From contig NZ_RQJP01000003.1 in assembly GCF_003858645.1 (NCBI RefSeq), positions 930,001-994,000 on the forward strand: a stretch of 64,000 bases of DNA, read 5' to 3'. Shown here one piece after another: positions 51,759 to 59,834 of the stretch. The position numbers and the translations under genes are program-made. Numbering within the stretch: the stretch's first letter is position 1; every line of letters begins with the position of its first letter. The notes under the pieces are model-generated. The model did no database searches. It was not told the DNA's origin and was given only the letters and a program-made list of their open reading frames with translations. The DNA comes from Larkinella knui (GTDB taxonomy: Bacteria > Bacteroidota > Bacteroidia > Cytophagales > Spirosomataceae).

Positions 51759-53252
51759 ATGCAAGCAACCGTATCATCACCACCAGCCGCTTCGGCCAAA
51801 CATCCCCCCGGATTGTATGTCCTGTTTTTTACCGAAATGTGGGAGCGGTTTAGCTACTACGGCATGCGCGCCATTCTGCTGCTTTTCCTGATCGACAACA
51901 TTCGGGGTGGTATGGGCCTCAGCGAAATGGAAGGGGCGGCTATTTACGGATTGTATACGGCTTCGGGTTATCTGCTGTCACTGCCCGGCGGCTGGATTGC
52001 CGACAACATTTTGGGGCAACGAAAATCCATCTGGTACGGCGGTTTCGTCATCATGTTTGGCCACATCCTTCTGGCCATTCCGGGCGGTAGCGCCCTGTTT
52101 TTCGTGGGTCTCATAACGGTGGCCATCGGAACGGGCTTGCTGAAGCCCAACATCAGTTCCATCGTTGGCGAACTGTATCCCGAAGGGGGCGCCCGGCGCG
52201 ATGCGGCTTTTTCAATTTTCTACATGGGCATCAACATGGGCTCGTTTCTGGGCATCACCATCGTAGGTTATCTGGGTCAGAAAATAGGCTGGCATTACGG
52301 TTTTGGAGCCGCTGCCGTCGGCATGCTTTTCGGTCTGGTTGTGTTCCGGATTTTCGGACAGAAATACCTCAGTGACTACGGAAATGTTCCCGCCAAAGCC
52401 GAAGCAACCACGGACAATACCAACCAGAACCGCAGCCTGTTTTTTGTGGCGGGTCTGGCCGCGGTTCTGGCCATTCTGCAAGTGACGGGCGTTCTGGACC
52501 TGACCACGGCGCAGGGCCTGGCCAAAGGAGCCGGGGTGATCATTACGCTCACCTCCGTCGGTTATTTTCTGTTCATTCTGCTGGCGGGCGGTCTAACCCT
52601 CGTCGAAAAGAAGCGGGTTGGTGTTCTGTTCGTTTTTTTCCTGGGTTCCGCCGTCTTCTGGGCCGGTTTTGAACAACAGGGTTCGTCGCTCCAGATTTTT
52701 TCGGATCGGTACACGGACCTCAATTTCTTTGGCTGGCAGATGCCGTCGAGTTGGTTCCAGAATTTCAATCCGGCTTTTATTCTGATTTTTTCTCCTATTC
52801 TGGCGGCTCTCTGGATTTATTTGGGAAACCGCAACCGAAATCCGGCGCCCCACCTCAAGTTTGCCGTGGCCTTATTTCTGTTGGGACTGGGGTATCTAGT
52901 GATGGTGGTAGCGTCAAAAATTGCGCTGACCGGCCAGCTCACCTCACCCATCTTCCTGACATTCACCTATTTATTCCATACACTGGGCGAGCTTTGCCTG
53001 AGTCCGGTCGGACTGAGTTCATTCACCAAACTGGCTCCCAAACGCTACCTGAGCCAACTGATGGGAATCTGGTTTGTCGGTACGTCGCTGGGCAATTTGA
53101 TTGCCGGTTTGTTTGCGGGCGGTTTCGACGAAAGCAATGTCCAGCAAATGCCCCAACTCTTCATGAGTGTGGTCTACTTCAGCTTTGGCTTCGCCCTGCT
53201 GATCCTCATCTTCTCCCGCCCCCTAAAGAGATGGCTCGGCGGTATTCAATGA
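51759..53252 (+). CDS. POT/PTR2-family proton-dependent peptide transporter
   Basis: A 497-residue inner-membrane transporter with 12-14 predicted helices. The N-terminal LFFTEMWERFSYYGMRAIL is the POT family signature, which carries the proton-coupling ExxER-like residues, and GLLKPNISSIVGELY is the second PTR2 motif. It imports di- and tripeptides with protons. It has no neighbour in the same operon. A perfect 17-bp hairpin begins three bases after its stop. Confidence 0.94.
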   Translation: MQATVSSPPAASAKHPPGLYVLFFTEMWERFSYYGMRAILLLFLIDNIRGGMGLSEMEGAAIYGLYTASGYLLSLPGGWIADNILGQRKSIWYGGFVIMFGHILLAIPGGSALFFVGLITVAIGTGLLKPNISSIVGELYPEGGARRDAAFSIFYMGINMGSFLGITIVGYLGQKIGWHYGFGAAAVGMLFGLVVFRIFGQKYLSDYGNVPAKAEATTDNTNQNRSLFFVAGLAAVLAILQVTGVLDLTTAQGLAKGAGVIITLTSVGYFLFILLAGGLTLVEKKRVGVLFVFFLGSAVFWAGFEQQGSSLQIFSDRYTDLNFFGWQMPSSWFQNFNPAFILIFSPILAALWIYLGNRNRNPAPHLKFAVALFLLGLGYLVMVVASKIALTGQLTSPIFLTFTYLFHTLGELCLSPVGLSSFTKLAPKRYLSQLMGIWFVGTSLGNLIAGLFAGGFDESNVQQMPQLFMSVVYFSFGFALLILIFSRPLKRWLGGIQ

Positions 53253-53254
53253 AG

Positions 53255-53303
53255 AGTTAGGAGTTAAGAGTCATGTGCGTCAGCCAACTCTTAACTCCTA
53301 ACT
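53255..53303. terminator. 17-bp perfect hairpin between convergent genes
   Basis: AGTTAGGAGTTAAGAGT (53255-53271) pairs exactly with 53287-53303 around a 15-nt loop. Each arm is itself a near-tandem of AGTTAGG/AGTTAAG. The right arm abuts the stop codon of the eIF1-like gene. It probably ends both transcripts. Confidence 0.7.
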
Positions 53304-53650
53304 TATCCCCCCGCTTTCTTTCCTTTATATCCTTTCCCCGTTAGCCAGGCCAGGACTTTGTCGCGGTGATCGCCCTGAATCAGGATTTCACCCTCTTTGG
53401 CGGAACCGCCGGAGCCGCATACGGTTTTTAGCTGTTTGGCCAGTTCGGTCAGATCGGCATCGGTGCCGATGAAATCCCGGACGGCCGTCACTACTTTTCC
53501 GCCCCCTTTGCGGTCGAGCCAGATTTTGAGATTCTGCTGCTCCGGTTTCAGTGTTTTGGCTTCAGAAGTGCCCGATTGATAAGCAAAGTTCGGGTCGGTT
53601 GAATACACGATTCCGAAGCGGGATTTATCGGTATTGGTTTTCTTACTCAT
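53303..53650 (-). CDS. eIF1/SUI1-family translation factor (YciH type)
   Basis: A 115-residue protein with the SUI1 fold: basic strand-rich core (LKIWLDRKGGGKVVTAVRDF) and the family end (GSGGSAKEGEILIQGDHRDK). In bacteria the family is thought to affect start-codon choice or to act under stress. The ATG at 53650 (MSKKTNTDKSRFG) is preferred to the upstream one at 53662. It stands alone and upstream of it lies the convergent-oriented toxin-antitoxin pair on the same strand. Confidence 0.92.
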   Translation of the reverse strand: MSKKTNTDKSRFGIVYSTDPNFAYQSGTSEAKTLKPEQQNLKIWLDRKGGGKVVTAVRDFIGTDADLTELAKQLKTVCGSGGSAKEGEILIQGDHRDKVLAWLTGKGYKGKKAGG

Positions 53651-53741
53651 TGTTTTTAGCAAATTTTCGGCGTTACTACCGATGACACAACTGGGTAGAG
53701 ATCATTCGTACCCATCGTCAAGTTGTCAAACCAGACTACAT

Positions 53742-54071
53742 TTAGACAGGCTGGGCCGCCAATCCGGTCGGTTTCCAAAATACCCGGACATTACTCACAT
53801 CCACCTTTCGCCGAGCCTGAGCAAGATCGTAGTTTTCCTGTACAGTAAGCCAAAACTCCGGCGTGGTATTCGCAAAAGCCGTAGCCAAACGGATGGCCAT
53901 TTCGGGCGTGACGCTTTGTTTACCGTTAATAATCGCCGAAAGCGTTTTTCGAGTCGTGCCTAAGCCGTCGGCAACTTCCTGAACAGTCAGTTTTTGGCCA
54001 GTTTCCTCACGCAACCCTTCAATGGTTTCGCGAATCAGGTCGCCCGGATGGGCCGGATCAAAGAGTGCCAT
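53742..54071 (-). CDS. higA: HigA-family antitoxin
   Basis: A 109-residue protein with an XRE-type helix-turn-helix at about 28-62 (LTVQEVADGLGTTRKTLSAI) and the HigA-specific tail (AIRLATAFANTTPEFWLTVQ). It neutralises the HigB toxin and represses the operon. A TTG one codon upstream is in frame; the ATG at 54071 is used. The toxin gene is upstream (16-base gap), the reversed order typical of hig loci. Confidence 0.93.
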   Translation of the reverse strand: MALFDPAHPGDLIRETIEGLREETGQKLTVQEVADGLGTTRKTLSAIINGKQSVTPEMAIRLATAFANTTPEFWLTVQENYDLAQARRKVDVSNVRVFWKPTGLAAQPV

Positions 54072-54087
54072 CAATCTTATTTTCTAA

Positions 54088-54366
54088 TTAGTGATAATCT
54101 ATATAATCCACGTCATGGACATTTTCCCCGTCAAAGCGGAAAATAATTCGGTAATTTCCAGAAACCTTCACCGAATAAAACCCCTGCAAATCACCAGAAA
54201 GGGCGTGAAATTTATACCCTGGTTGATCCATCGCCTGCGCATTTACCGCAGCATCAAGCCGGGTTAGAATTGTTTTAATTTTCTGAACGTGTAGCTGATG
54301 AAGTTTCGAACGGTCGCCCTTCAAAGCATACAATTCAAGCCCTTTGTGTCGGTAACTGACAATCAT
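54088..54366 (-). CDS. higB: HigB-family (RelE/ParE fold) toxin
   Basis: A 92-residue protein of the HigB-1 type: MIVSYRHKGLELYALKGDRS at the front, and the core SGDLQGFYSVKVSGNYRIIF with the conserved Arg, followed by VDYIDYH. Family toxins are ribosome-dependent mRNA interferases. It lies upstream of its antitoxin. A promoter-like box with flanking inverted repeats is 27 bases before the start. The frame looks intact, so the toxin may be active. Confidence 0.92.
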   Translation of the reverse strand: MIVSYRHKGLELYALKGDRSKLHQLHVQKIKTILTRLDAAVNAQAMDQPGYKFHALSGDLQGFYSVKVSGNYRIIFRFDGENVHDVDYIDYH

Positions 54367-54381
54367 AACGCAATAGTAACG

Positions 54382-54421
54382 TGAAACGTGCCAAGTTGCA
54401 AACCTAACTTAAAACGTTTCA
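54382..54421 (-). promoter_or_regulatory. hig operon promoter and candidate HigA operator
   Basis: On the minus strand 54399-54406 reads TAGGTTTG, an exact -7 box. It is overlapped by AAGTT-N8-AACTT (54393-54410) and flanked by TGAAACG (54382-54388) and CGTTTCA (54415-54421). Dyads over the promoter are what autorepression by HigA needs; binding is inferred. Confidence 0.5.
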
Positions 54422-54470
54422 GGTACTGGGTAACACCATCTCTACTCCTGGTTGGAAAACTACGGGTCTT

Positions 54471-55346
54471 TTACCGAATCACGAGCAAACTCGACGGCAC
54501 CACCTGCACCGTCACAGTGTCGGTGGTCAACATCACCGGTTCTCCATCGACGTGAATGAGCAGCGGACCCTCCCCTTTCACCACAACCGTCCGGGTCGGC
54601 CGCACCGTCAGGTACGTTGACTGATCGAGCGTTTTGTTAAACAACCGCCACGCCAGCATACCGACGGCACTGGGCGGAAACGGTTTCAACTGGCAGACGT
54701 CCAGCAAACCATCGGCGACATTGGATTGGGGGGAAATCCAGGCATTATTACCAAACTGCCCGGCATTGGCGATGGTGAGCGAAAACAAGCGATGCGGTTT
54801 TTGATCAATTTCGTAGGTAGCCGGCTGGTAGTTCCAGAACGCCCGGTAGGCCGTTCGAATATACGTGGGCAGGCCCCGCACCGGTTGTTGGGCAAACTCC
54901 CCGGCCACATACGCGTCGAAGCCAATGCCGGTGGTGCAAAAAAAGGCGCGTTCGTTGATGCGTCCGCTGTCAATCACCACCGGTCGGCCGTGTATGGCGC
55001 GTTCAATGGCTTTTTTCGGATTCAGTGGCAGGCTCAGATGCCGTGCCAGCCCGTTGCCCGAACCAACCGGGACAATTCCCAGGGCCGTTTGCGTATTCAG
55101 CAGTGCCTGGGCGGTTTCGTTCACGGTGCCATCGCCCCCAATGATCACCAGCCGGCGGATTCCCTGCCGAACGGCGGCCGCTGCCAGTTCCGTAGCGTGG
55201 CCGGGATGTGTGGTAAATACCGCTTCGGGCGTAAAACCGGCATCGGGCGCTTTTGTAAGCAGAAAATCAACCCACTTTTGCTTATCCTGAACCGACGCCG
55301 TGCCCGATAGCGGGTTGACAATGGCCAGCAAAGTTGTCTGCGCCAC
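54471..55346 (-). CDS. Diacylglycerol/lipid kinase (YegS/DgkB family)
   Basis: A 291-residue soluble kinase. The nucleotide motif GGDGTVNE is at residues 70-77 and GSGNGLARHL follows. The N-terminal TLLAIVNPLSGTAS is typical, and the C-terminal beta-sandwich ends in VDGEPVML. It phosphorylates a lipid such as diacylglycerol or a sphingoid-type alcohol; the exact lipid is not shown. The start is a GTG at 55346 just two bases after the stop of a small membrane-protein gene, which implies one transcript. Confidence 0.93.
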   Translation of the reverse strand: MAQTTLLAIVNPLSGTASVQDKQKWVDFLLTKAPDAGFTPEAVFTTHPGHATELAAAAVRQGIRRLVIIGGDGTVNETAQALLNTQTALGIVPVGSGNGLARHLSLPLNPKKAIERAIHGRPVVIDSGRINERAFFCTTGIGFDAYVAGEFAQQPVRGLPTYIRTAYRAFWNYQPATYEIDQKPHRLFSLTIANAGQFGNNAWISPQSNVADGLLDVCQLKPFPPSAVGMLAWRLFNKTLDQSTYLTVRPTRTVVVKGEGPLLIHVDGEPVMLTTDTVTVQVVPSSLLVIR

Positions 55347-55348
55347 GA

Positions 55349-55462
55349 TCAGGAAAAGAAAATGAACAGAATCAGAATGAACACCAGAATGAAAACATAA
55401 TACCAGCCATCCGAAAAGATGTAGGGCTTATAGTCTTGGTAAAATTTGCGGATTTTATTCAT
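55349..55462 (-). CDS. Small membrane protein (37 residues) upstream of lipid kinase
   Basis: A short reading frame from the ATG at 55462. The N-terminal part is basic and aromatic (MNKIRKFYQDYKPYIFSDG) and is followed by one membrane helix (WYYVFILVFILILFIFFS). It ends two bases before the kinase start, so it is probably co-transcribed. The frame extends further upstream, but that part overlaps the divergent gene and looks non-coding. I know no function; it may anchor or modulate the kinase. Confidence 0.6.
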   Translation of the reverse strand: MNKIRKFYQDYKPYIFSDGWYYVFILVFILILFIFFS

Positions 55463-55502
55463 TAGTATTGGGAAATTATACGCCATCAAAGTACGGGATA
55501 AA

Positions 55503-55934
55503 ATGAAAAAACTAGTCGTCTTCGTTCTTTTTTTGTTCGTCATCACTGGTTCTCAGGCCCAAACGCCCGCCGACCGAAAAGCCATCCTGGCGATTCTGGA
55601 CCGCCAAACCGCCGACTGGAATGCCGGAAATACCGCTGCCTTTATGAACGGCTACTGGAAATCCGACTCGCTGACGTTTATCGGTAAGGTGGGCATTACG
55701 TACGGGTATGACGCTACGCTGAGCAACTACAAGCGCCGGTATCCCGACCAGGCATCGATGGGAACCTTGAAGTTCACGATTCTTAAACTGGAGTTCCAAG
55801 CCCGGAATGTAGCGTATGTGATCGGGAAATTTCAGCTGACACGCCCCAAAGTCGGCGATGCGGAAGGGTATTTTAGTTTACTTTGGCGAAAAATTAACGG
55901 CCAGTGGGTGATCGTCAGCGACCATTCCAGCTAA
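55503..55934 (+). CDS. SnoaL/DUF4440-like (NTF2-fold) exported protein
   Basis: A 143-residue protein. The ATG at 55503 gives a signal peptide (MKKLVVFVLFLFVITGSQA), and the mature part is the NTF2-like cone: ADRKAILAILDRQTADWNAG, then KSDSLTFIGKVGITYGYDAT and FSLLWRKINGQWVIVSDHSS. Members are often small enzymes or binding proteins of unknown substrate. The frame runs upstream to 55446, overlapping the small membrane-protein gene, which is unlikely. It is followed after 17 bases by the MaoC gene, perhaps as an operon. Confidence 0.87.
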   Translation: MKKLVVFVLFLFVITGSQAQTPADRKAILAILDRQTADWNAGNTAAFMNGYWKSDSLTFIGKVGITYGYDATLSNYKRRYPDQASMGTLKFTILKLEFQARNVAYVIGKFQLTRPKVGDAEGYFSLLWRKINGQWVIVSDHSS

Positions 55935-55951
55935 TCGCTTTTTTATCTTCT

Positions 55952-56359
55952 ATGACCACTTTCGAATTAAACGCCGTTCACCGGCATACTTTCCGGTTTT
56001 CGCAAGCCGACGTCGAAGCATTTGCGCGCGTTACCGGCGACGACAATCCGTTGCACCTCGATGCTGCGTTTGCCAGCCAGACGGCCTTCAAACGGCCCAT
56101 TATTCACGGCATGCTGGGCGCCAGCGTCATTACCAAAGTGCTGGGAACGCAGTTTCCCGGACACGGCTCGGTCTACCTGAAGCAAACCCTGGAATTTCTG
56201 CGTCCGATGTTTGTCGATACAGACTACGAAGCCGTCTTTACGGTCATTTCTACCAATCCCGAAAAAAACACGTTCGAAGTTTCAGTCGAAATCAAAGACG
56301 TCCAGACCGGAAAAGTAACGACGCGCGGCATAGCGACGTTGCTGTATAAAAAAGGGTAA
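55952..56359 (+). CDS. MaoC-family (R)-specific enoyl-CoA hydratase-like protein
   Basis: A 135-residue single hot-dog domain. The catalytic pair Asp30 and His35 is in TGDDNPLHLD, the hydratase-2 motif of PhaJ-type enzymes, and IIHGMLGASVITKVLG follows. It would hydrate trans-2-enoyl-CoA to the (R)-3-hydroxy form, linking fatty-acid degradation to other lipids. The ATG at 55952 is used; upstream in-frame sequence belongs to the previous gene. A perfect hairpin lies 37 bases after the stop. Confidence 0.9.
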   Translation: MTTFELNAVHRHTFRFSQADVEAFARVTGDDNPLHLDAAFASQTAFKRPIIHGMLGASVITKVLGTQFPGHGSVYLKQTLEFLRPMFVDTDYEAVFTVISTNPEKNTFEVSVEIKDVQTGKVTTRGIATLLYKKG

Positions 56360-56396
56360 GCATCCGACAAGTTATCAATCCGTTGCCCCATTAACC

Positions 56397-56428
56397 AAAC
56401 AAGCCCGACGATACCGCCGGGCTTGTTT
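56397..56428. terminator. Bidirectional terminator hairpin
   Basis: AAACAAGCCCG (56397-56407) pairs perfectly with 56418-56428 around a 10-nt loop. It lies between the convergent MaoC and histone-like genes; AAAC/GTTT at the base gives short T runs on both strands. Confidence 0.8.
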
Positions 56429-56447
56429 GATGTAGCGTACCTGTTGC

Positions 56448-56627
56448 CTACTCTTTCGCATTTTTCTGACCTTGAACTTCAGCGCGAATATTCTGTGCCA
56501 ATGTCTTCAGATCCTGCATGCCTTTGCGTACACGGGTACCGGCTGCCTGATTGCCTTTTTCGTAGAATTTCTCGAAATCGCCTTCCAGAGACATGACCAG
56601 ATTTTTTATTTCATCGAAGCGTGCCAT
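56448..56627 (-). CDS. Histone H1-like nucleoid protein (Hc1 type)
   Basis: A 59-residue protein read on the minus strand from the ATG at 56627. It starts MARFDEIKNLVMSLEGDFEK and continues with a helical, Lys/Arg-containing KGNQAAGTRVRKGMQDLK segment and ends QGQKNAKE. The layout matches the small 'histone H1' (Hc1-like) proteins of Bacteroidota, which are abundant nucleoid components. It is short enough to be missed by a length cut-off. It lies between a bidirectional terminator and the serine-palmitoyltransferase-like gene. Assignment rests on sequence resemblance from memory. Confidence 0.8.
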   Translation of the reverse strand: MARFDEIKNLVMSLEGDFEKFYEKGNQAAGTRVRKGMQDLKTLAQNIRAEVQGQKNAKE

Positions 56628-56782
56628 AACGGATTGTATGGGGTTTAAGTTGTGAAAAATGCCCTAAAACGCTCAAAAACCGCGTTTTTGACGAAATATA
56701 CGCATTCTATGATTCAGCGCAAGAAAACCGTAAAAAAAATCGTTGGAAAAGTCCAAATAAAGCTAGTTTCCTTACTAAACGG

Positions 56783-58093
56783 TCACTCGGCAATGGTTTT
56801 TGCGACGTCTGAGGGCACTAGAGCCGTATCAATCACCACCTGATGGGCATTTTCACGATAAAATCCCCGATTCAATTTTTCGGACACTTCACTGAAGGCT
56901 TTCAGGGTATAGTCGACGTCTTCGAGCGAATGGGCGGCCGTTGGAATGATCCGTAGCATGATGACGCCCTTCGGAACCACCGGATACACCACAATGGAGC
57001 AGAAGATACCCATGTTTTCGCGCAGATCACGAACCAGCACGCCAGCTTCCTGAACACCGCCTACGTTTTGTAAAAACACCGGGGTCACGGGCGAAGTCGT
57101 ATCGCCAATGTTGAGGCCACGAGCCCGCAGACCTTCCTGCATCGCCCGGACATTCTGCCACAGTTTTTCGCGCAATTCCGGGTGGTTTTTAATGAGCTCA
57201 AGCCGCTTCATGGCCCCCACAACGTAGGGCATCGGCAGGGCCTTTGCATACGTTTGTGAACGCATGTTGTACTTTAAGTACATAATAATGTCGTGATCAC
57301 CGGCAATGAACGCGCCAATGGCCGCCATCGACTTGGCGAAGGTGGAGAAATACAGGTCAATACCGTCCTGACATCCCTGCAACTCGCCGACACCGGCCCC
57401 CGTTGCGCCCATGGTTCCAAAACCGTGCGCATCGTCGACCAGCAATTTAAAATCATATTTTTCTTTCAGGGCCACGATGTCTTTCAGATTGCCGACTTTG
57501 CCCGACATACCGAATACGCCTTCCGTGATGACCAGGATTCCGCCCCCTTTTTCAGCGGCTTTTTTGGTGGCGCGCTGTAAATTTTTCTCCAGGCTATCGA
57601 TGTCATTGTGGTTGAATTTATAGTATTCGCCCATCTTGGCTTTGTGCAAACGAATCCCGTCGATCAGACACGCATGACATTCGGCGTCGTAGACAATCAC
57701 ATCGCGATAATCGACAACGGCTTCGATGGCCGACATCACGCCCTGATAGCCATAATTGAGCAAAAACGAATCCTCTTTGCCAACAAACTCCGCCAATTGT
57801 TTCTCCAGTTCTTCGTGCAGATCCGAATTACCCGACATCATCCGGGCGCCCATTGGATAGGCCAGACCCCAGTCTTTAGCCGCCTGGGCATCCACTTCCC
57901 GCACGTCCGGATGATTGGCGAGGCCCAGGTAATTATTCAAACTCCAATTGAGCATCTTCCTCCCCCGAAACATCATGTGCGGCCCTAACTCGCCTTCCAG
58001 CTTGGGAAATGCAAAATAATGGTGCGCGTTAAACTCCCGCGATGACGAACCGATGGGTCCGAGGTTGGTGCGTAATTTCTCAAATAAATCCAC
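56783..58093 (-). CDS. Serine palmitoyltransferase-like alpha-oxoamine synthase
   Basis: A 436-residue PLP enzyme of the KBL/SPT/BioF family. The PLP lysine is Lys254 in FSTFAKSMAAIG; Asp220 and His223 in VDDAHGFG hold the cofactor, and His140 in DAECHACLIDG is the ring-stacking His. These enzymes condense an amino acid with an acyl-CoA. Serine plus palmitoyl-CoA, the first step of sphingolipid synthesis, fits Bacteroidota that make sphingolipids, but 2-amino-3-ketobutyrate ligase or BioF cannot be fully excluded. The start is a GTG. It has a strong promoter match (58144-58174) and is divergent from accC. Confidence 0.88.
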   Translation of the reverse strand: MDLFEKLRTNLGPIGSSSREFNAHHYFAFPKLEGELGPHMMFRGRKMLNWSLNNYLGLANHPDVREVDAQAAKDWGLAYPMGARMMSGNSDLHEELEKQLAEFVGKEDSFLLNYGYQGVMSAIEAVVDYRDVIVYDAECHACLIDGIRLHKAKMGEYYKFNHNDIDSLEKNLQRATKKAAEKGGGILVITEGVFGMSGKVGNLKDIVALKEKYDFKLLVDDAHGFGTMGATGAGVGELQGCQDGIDLYFSTFAKSMAAIGAFIAGDHDIIMYLKYNMRSQTYAKALPMPYVVGAMKRLELIKNHPELREKLWQNVRAMQEGLRARGLNIGDTTSPVTPVFLQNVGGVQEAGVLVRDLRENMGIFCSIVVYPVVPKGVIMLRIIPTAAHSLEDVDYTLKAFSEVSEKLNRGFYRENAHQVVIDTALVPSDVAKTIAE

Positions 58094-58143
58094 TTTATTG
58101 CGCTATTTACCGGTTTATAATGAGTTTGTTAACCACATAAGTA

Positions 58144-58174
58144 CAAAAGTAAATTAAAATCTGTCAACCACAAA
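58144..58174 (-). promoter_or_regulatory. Full Bacteroidetes promoter of the SPT-like gene
   Basis: On the minus strand TTTG (58174-58171), a 19-base spacer and TACTTTTG (58151-58144) match the -33/-7 consensus exactly. It would start near 58137, 44 bases before the GTG. This is the best promoter match in the window. Confidence 0.7.
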
Positions 58175-58230
58175 GAAGGGGTTGGTTTTAGAAATAAACG
58201 CCGAAAATTAGGAGCGGGCAGCGAGAAGTA

Positions 58231-58238
58231 TATTTTTG
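58231..58238 (+). promoter_or_regulatory. -7 box upstream of accC
   Basis: TATTTTTG fits TAnnTTTG; the ATG follows 80 bases downstream. No good -33 box is seen. Confidence 0.4.
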
Positions 58239-58317
58239 TAAACCCATTCTTTTTCGGTCCAGAGCCGTTTTCAGACCATCTTTTGCCGAAAAAGGAATGA
58301 TCAACGATTGACATTCA

Positions 58318-59817
58318 ATGACTAAAATTCAGAAACTTCTCGTTGCCAACCGGGGTGAAATTGCCCTGCGGATCATGCGGACGGCCCGCGAAATGGGTAT
58401 TCGTACCGTGGCTATTTTCAGTGAGGCCGACCGCCAGTCGCTCCATGTCCGGTATGCCGACGAGGCCGTCTGCGTGGGTCCCGCTCCTTCGTCAGAATCG
58501 TACCTTCGGGCCGATGTCATCATCGACGTTTGTCGACAAACCGGTGCCGACGCCATTCATCCGGGCTACGGTTTTTTGTCGGAGAACGCCGGTTTTGCGC
58601 GGGCCGTCCGGAATGCCGGGCTGATCTTCGTCGGGCCGTCGCCGGAATCCATTGAAGTCATGGGTAGCAAACTGGCGGCCAAAGCCGCGGTGGCATCCTA
58701 CAACATCCCGATGGTTCCCGGCACACCCGAAGCCATAACCGATCGCGACGACGCCAAGAAAACCGCAGCCCGGATCGGCTACCCGATTCTGATCAAGGCC
58801 AGTGCGGGGGGCGGTGGCAAAGGCATGCGGATTGTGGAACAGGAAGCGGATTTTGACGAAGGCATGAACCGGGCCGTCAGCGAGGCTACGTCGGCGTTCG
58901 GCGACGGGTCGGTTTTTATCGAGAAATATGTCACCTCGCCCCGGCACGTTGAGATTCAGGTACTGGGCGATCAGCACGGCAACATCATCCACCTGTTCGA
59001 GCGCGAATGTTCCGTGCAGCGCCGGCATCAGAAAGTGGTGGAAGAAGCTCCGTCGTCGGTCCTTACGCCCGAAATCCGGGCCGAAATGGGCCGTTGCGCG
59101 GTGGAAGTGGCGCGGGCCTGTGGCTATTACGGAGCCGGAACGGTGGAATTTATCGTCGATGATCAGCTGAATTTCTATTTTCTGGAAATGAACACCCGGC
59201 TTCAGGTCGAGCATCCGGTGACGGAACAGATCACGGGCATCGATCTGGTGAAACAGATGATTTTCATTGCCGAAGGAAAACCGCTGGCGATTAAGCAGGA
59301 AGATCTGGAAATTAACGGTCACGCCATCGAAATCCGGGTGTATGCCGAAGATCCGGCCAATAACTTTCTGCCCGACGTCGGAACGCTGGAAACCTACGTA
59401 CGGCCCCAGGGCAATGGCATTCGGGTAGACGACGGTTTTGAGCAGGGCATGGCCATTCCGATTTATTACGATCCGATGATTGCCAAATTGGTGACCACCG
59501 GAGCCACACGGGCCGAAGCCATTGAAAAAATGATCCGCGCCATCGACGAATACCGCATCACGGGCGTTCAAACGACGCTGCCCTTCTGCCGGTTTGTGAT
59601 GCAGCACGACGCGTTCCGGTCGGGGCAGTTCGACACCCATTTTGTCAATCGGTATTTTACCCCCGATAAACTGCTCCCCGCAACCCATGCGGAAGAAACC
59701 CAGTTGGCGGGCGTTCTGGCGGCCTGGTTATTCCAGACCAGCAAGCCGAAGTCCGGGCCGGGTGCCGTTGTCGTTGATCAGCAACGCAGCAAGTGGCGGG
59801 AAAGGCGGTTGGGTTAA
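58318..59817 (+). CDS. accC: Biotin carboxylase (acetyl-CoA carboxylase subunit)
   Basis: A 499-residue ATP-grasp enzyme. IQKLLVANRGEIALRIMRTA opens the biotin carboxylase N-domain; the glycine loop KASAGGGGKGMRIV and HVEIQVLGDQHGN follow; and the catalytic FLEMNTRLQVEHPVTE includes Glu290, Asn292 and Arg294, matching Glu288/Asn290/Arg292 of E. coli AccC. It carboxylates biotin on a carrier protein, giving CO2 for malonyl-CoA or a related product. The C-terminal 50 residues exceed the E. coli length, common in this phylum. accB is not next to it, so the carrier is encoded elsewhere. Confidence 0.94.
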   Translation: MTKIQKLLVANRGEIALRIMRTAREMGIRTVAIFSEADRQSLHVRYADEAVCVGPAPSSESYLRADVIIDVCRQTGADAIHPGYGFLSENAGFARAVRNAGLIFVGPSPESIEVMGSKLAAKAAVASYNIPMVPGTPEAITDRDDAKKTAARIGYPILIKASAGGGGKGMRIVEQEADFDEGMNRAVSEATSAFGDGSVFIEKYVTSPRHVEIQVLGDQHGNIIHLFERECSVQRRHQKVVEEAPSSVLTPEIRAEMGRCAVEVARACGYYGAGTVEFIVDDQLNFYFLEMNTRLQVEHPVTEQITGIDLVKQMIFIAEGKPLAIKQEDLEINGHAIEIRVYAEDPANNFLPDVGTLETYVRPQGNGIRVDDGFEQGMAIPIYYDPMIAKLVTTGATRAEAIEKMIRAIDEYRITGVQTTLPFCRFVMQHDAFRSGQFDTHFVNRYFTPDKLLPATHAEETQLAGVLAAWLFQTSKPKSGPGAVVVDQQRSKWRERRLG

Positions 59818-59834
59818 CGCAATACGACCAAACG

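Noticed and set aside
56652-56843. 63-residue plus-strand frame
   Set aside because: It overlaps the 3' end of the SPT-like gene on the other strand, has no family features and is low in coding character.
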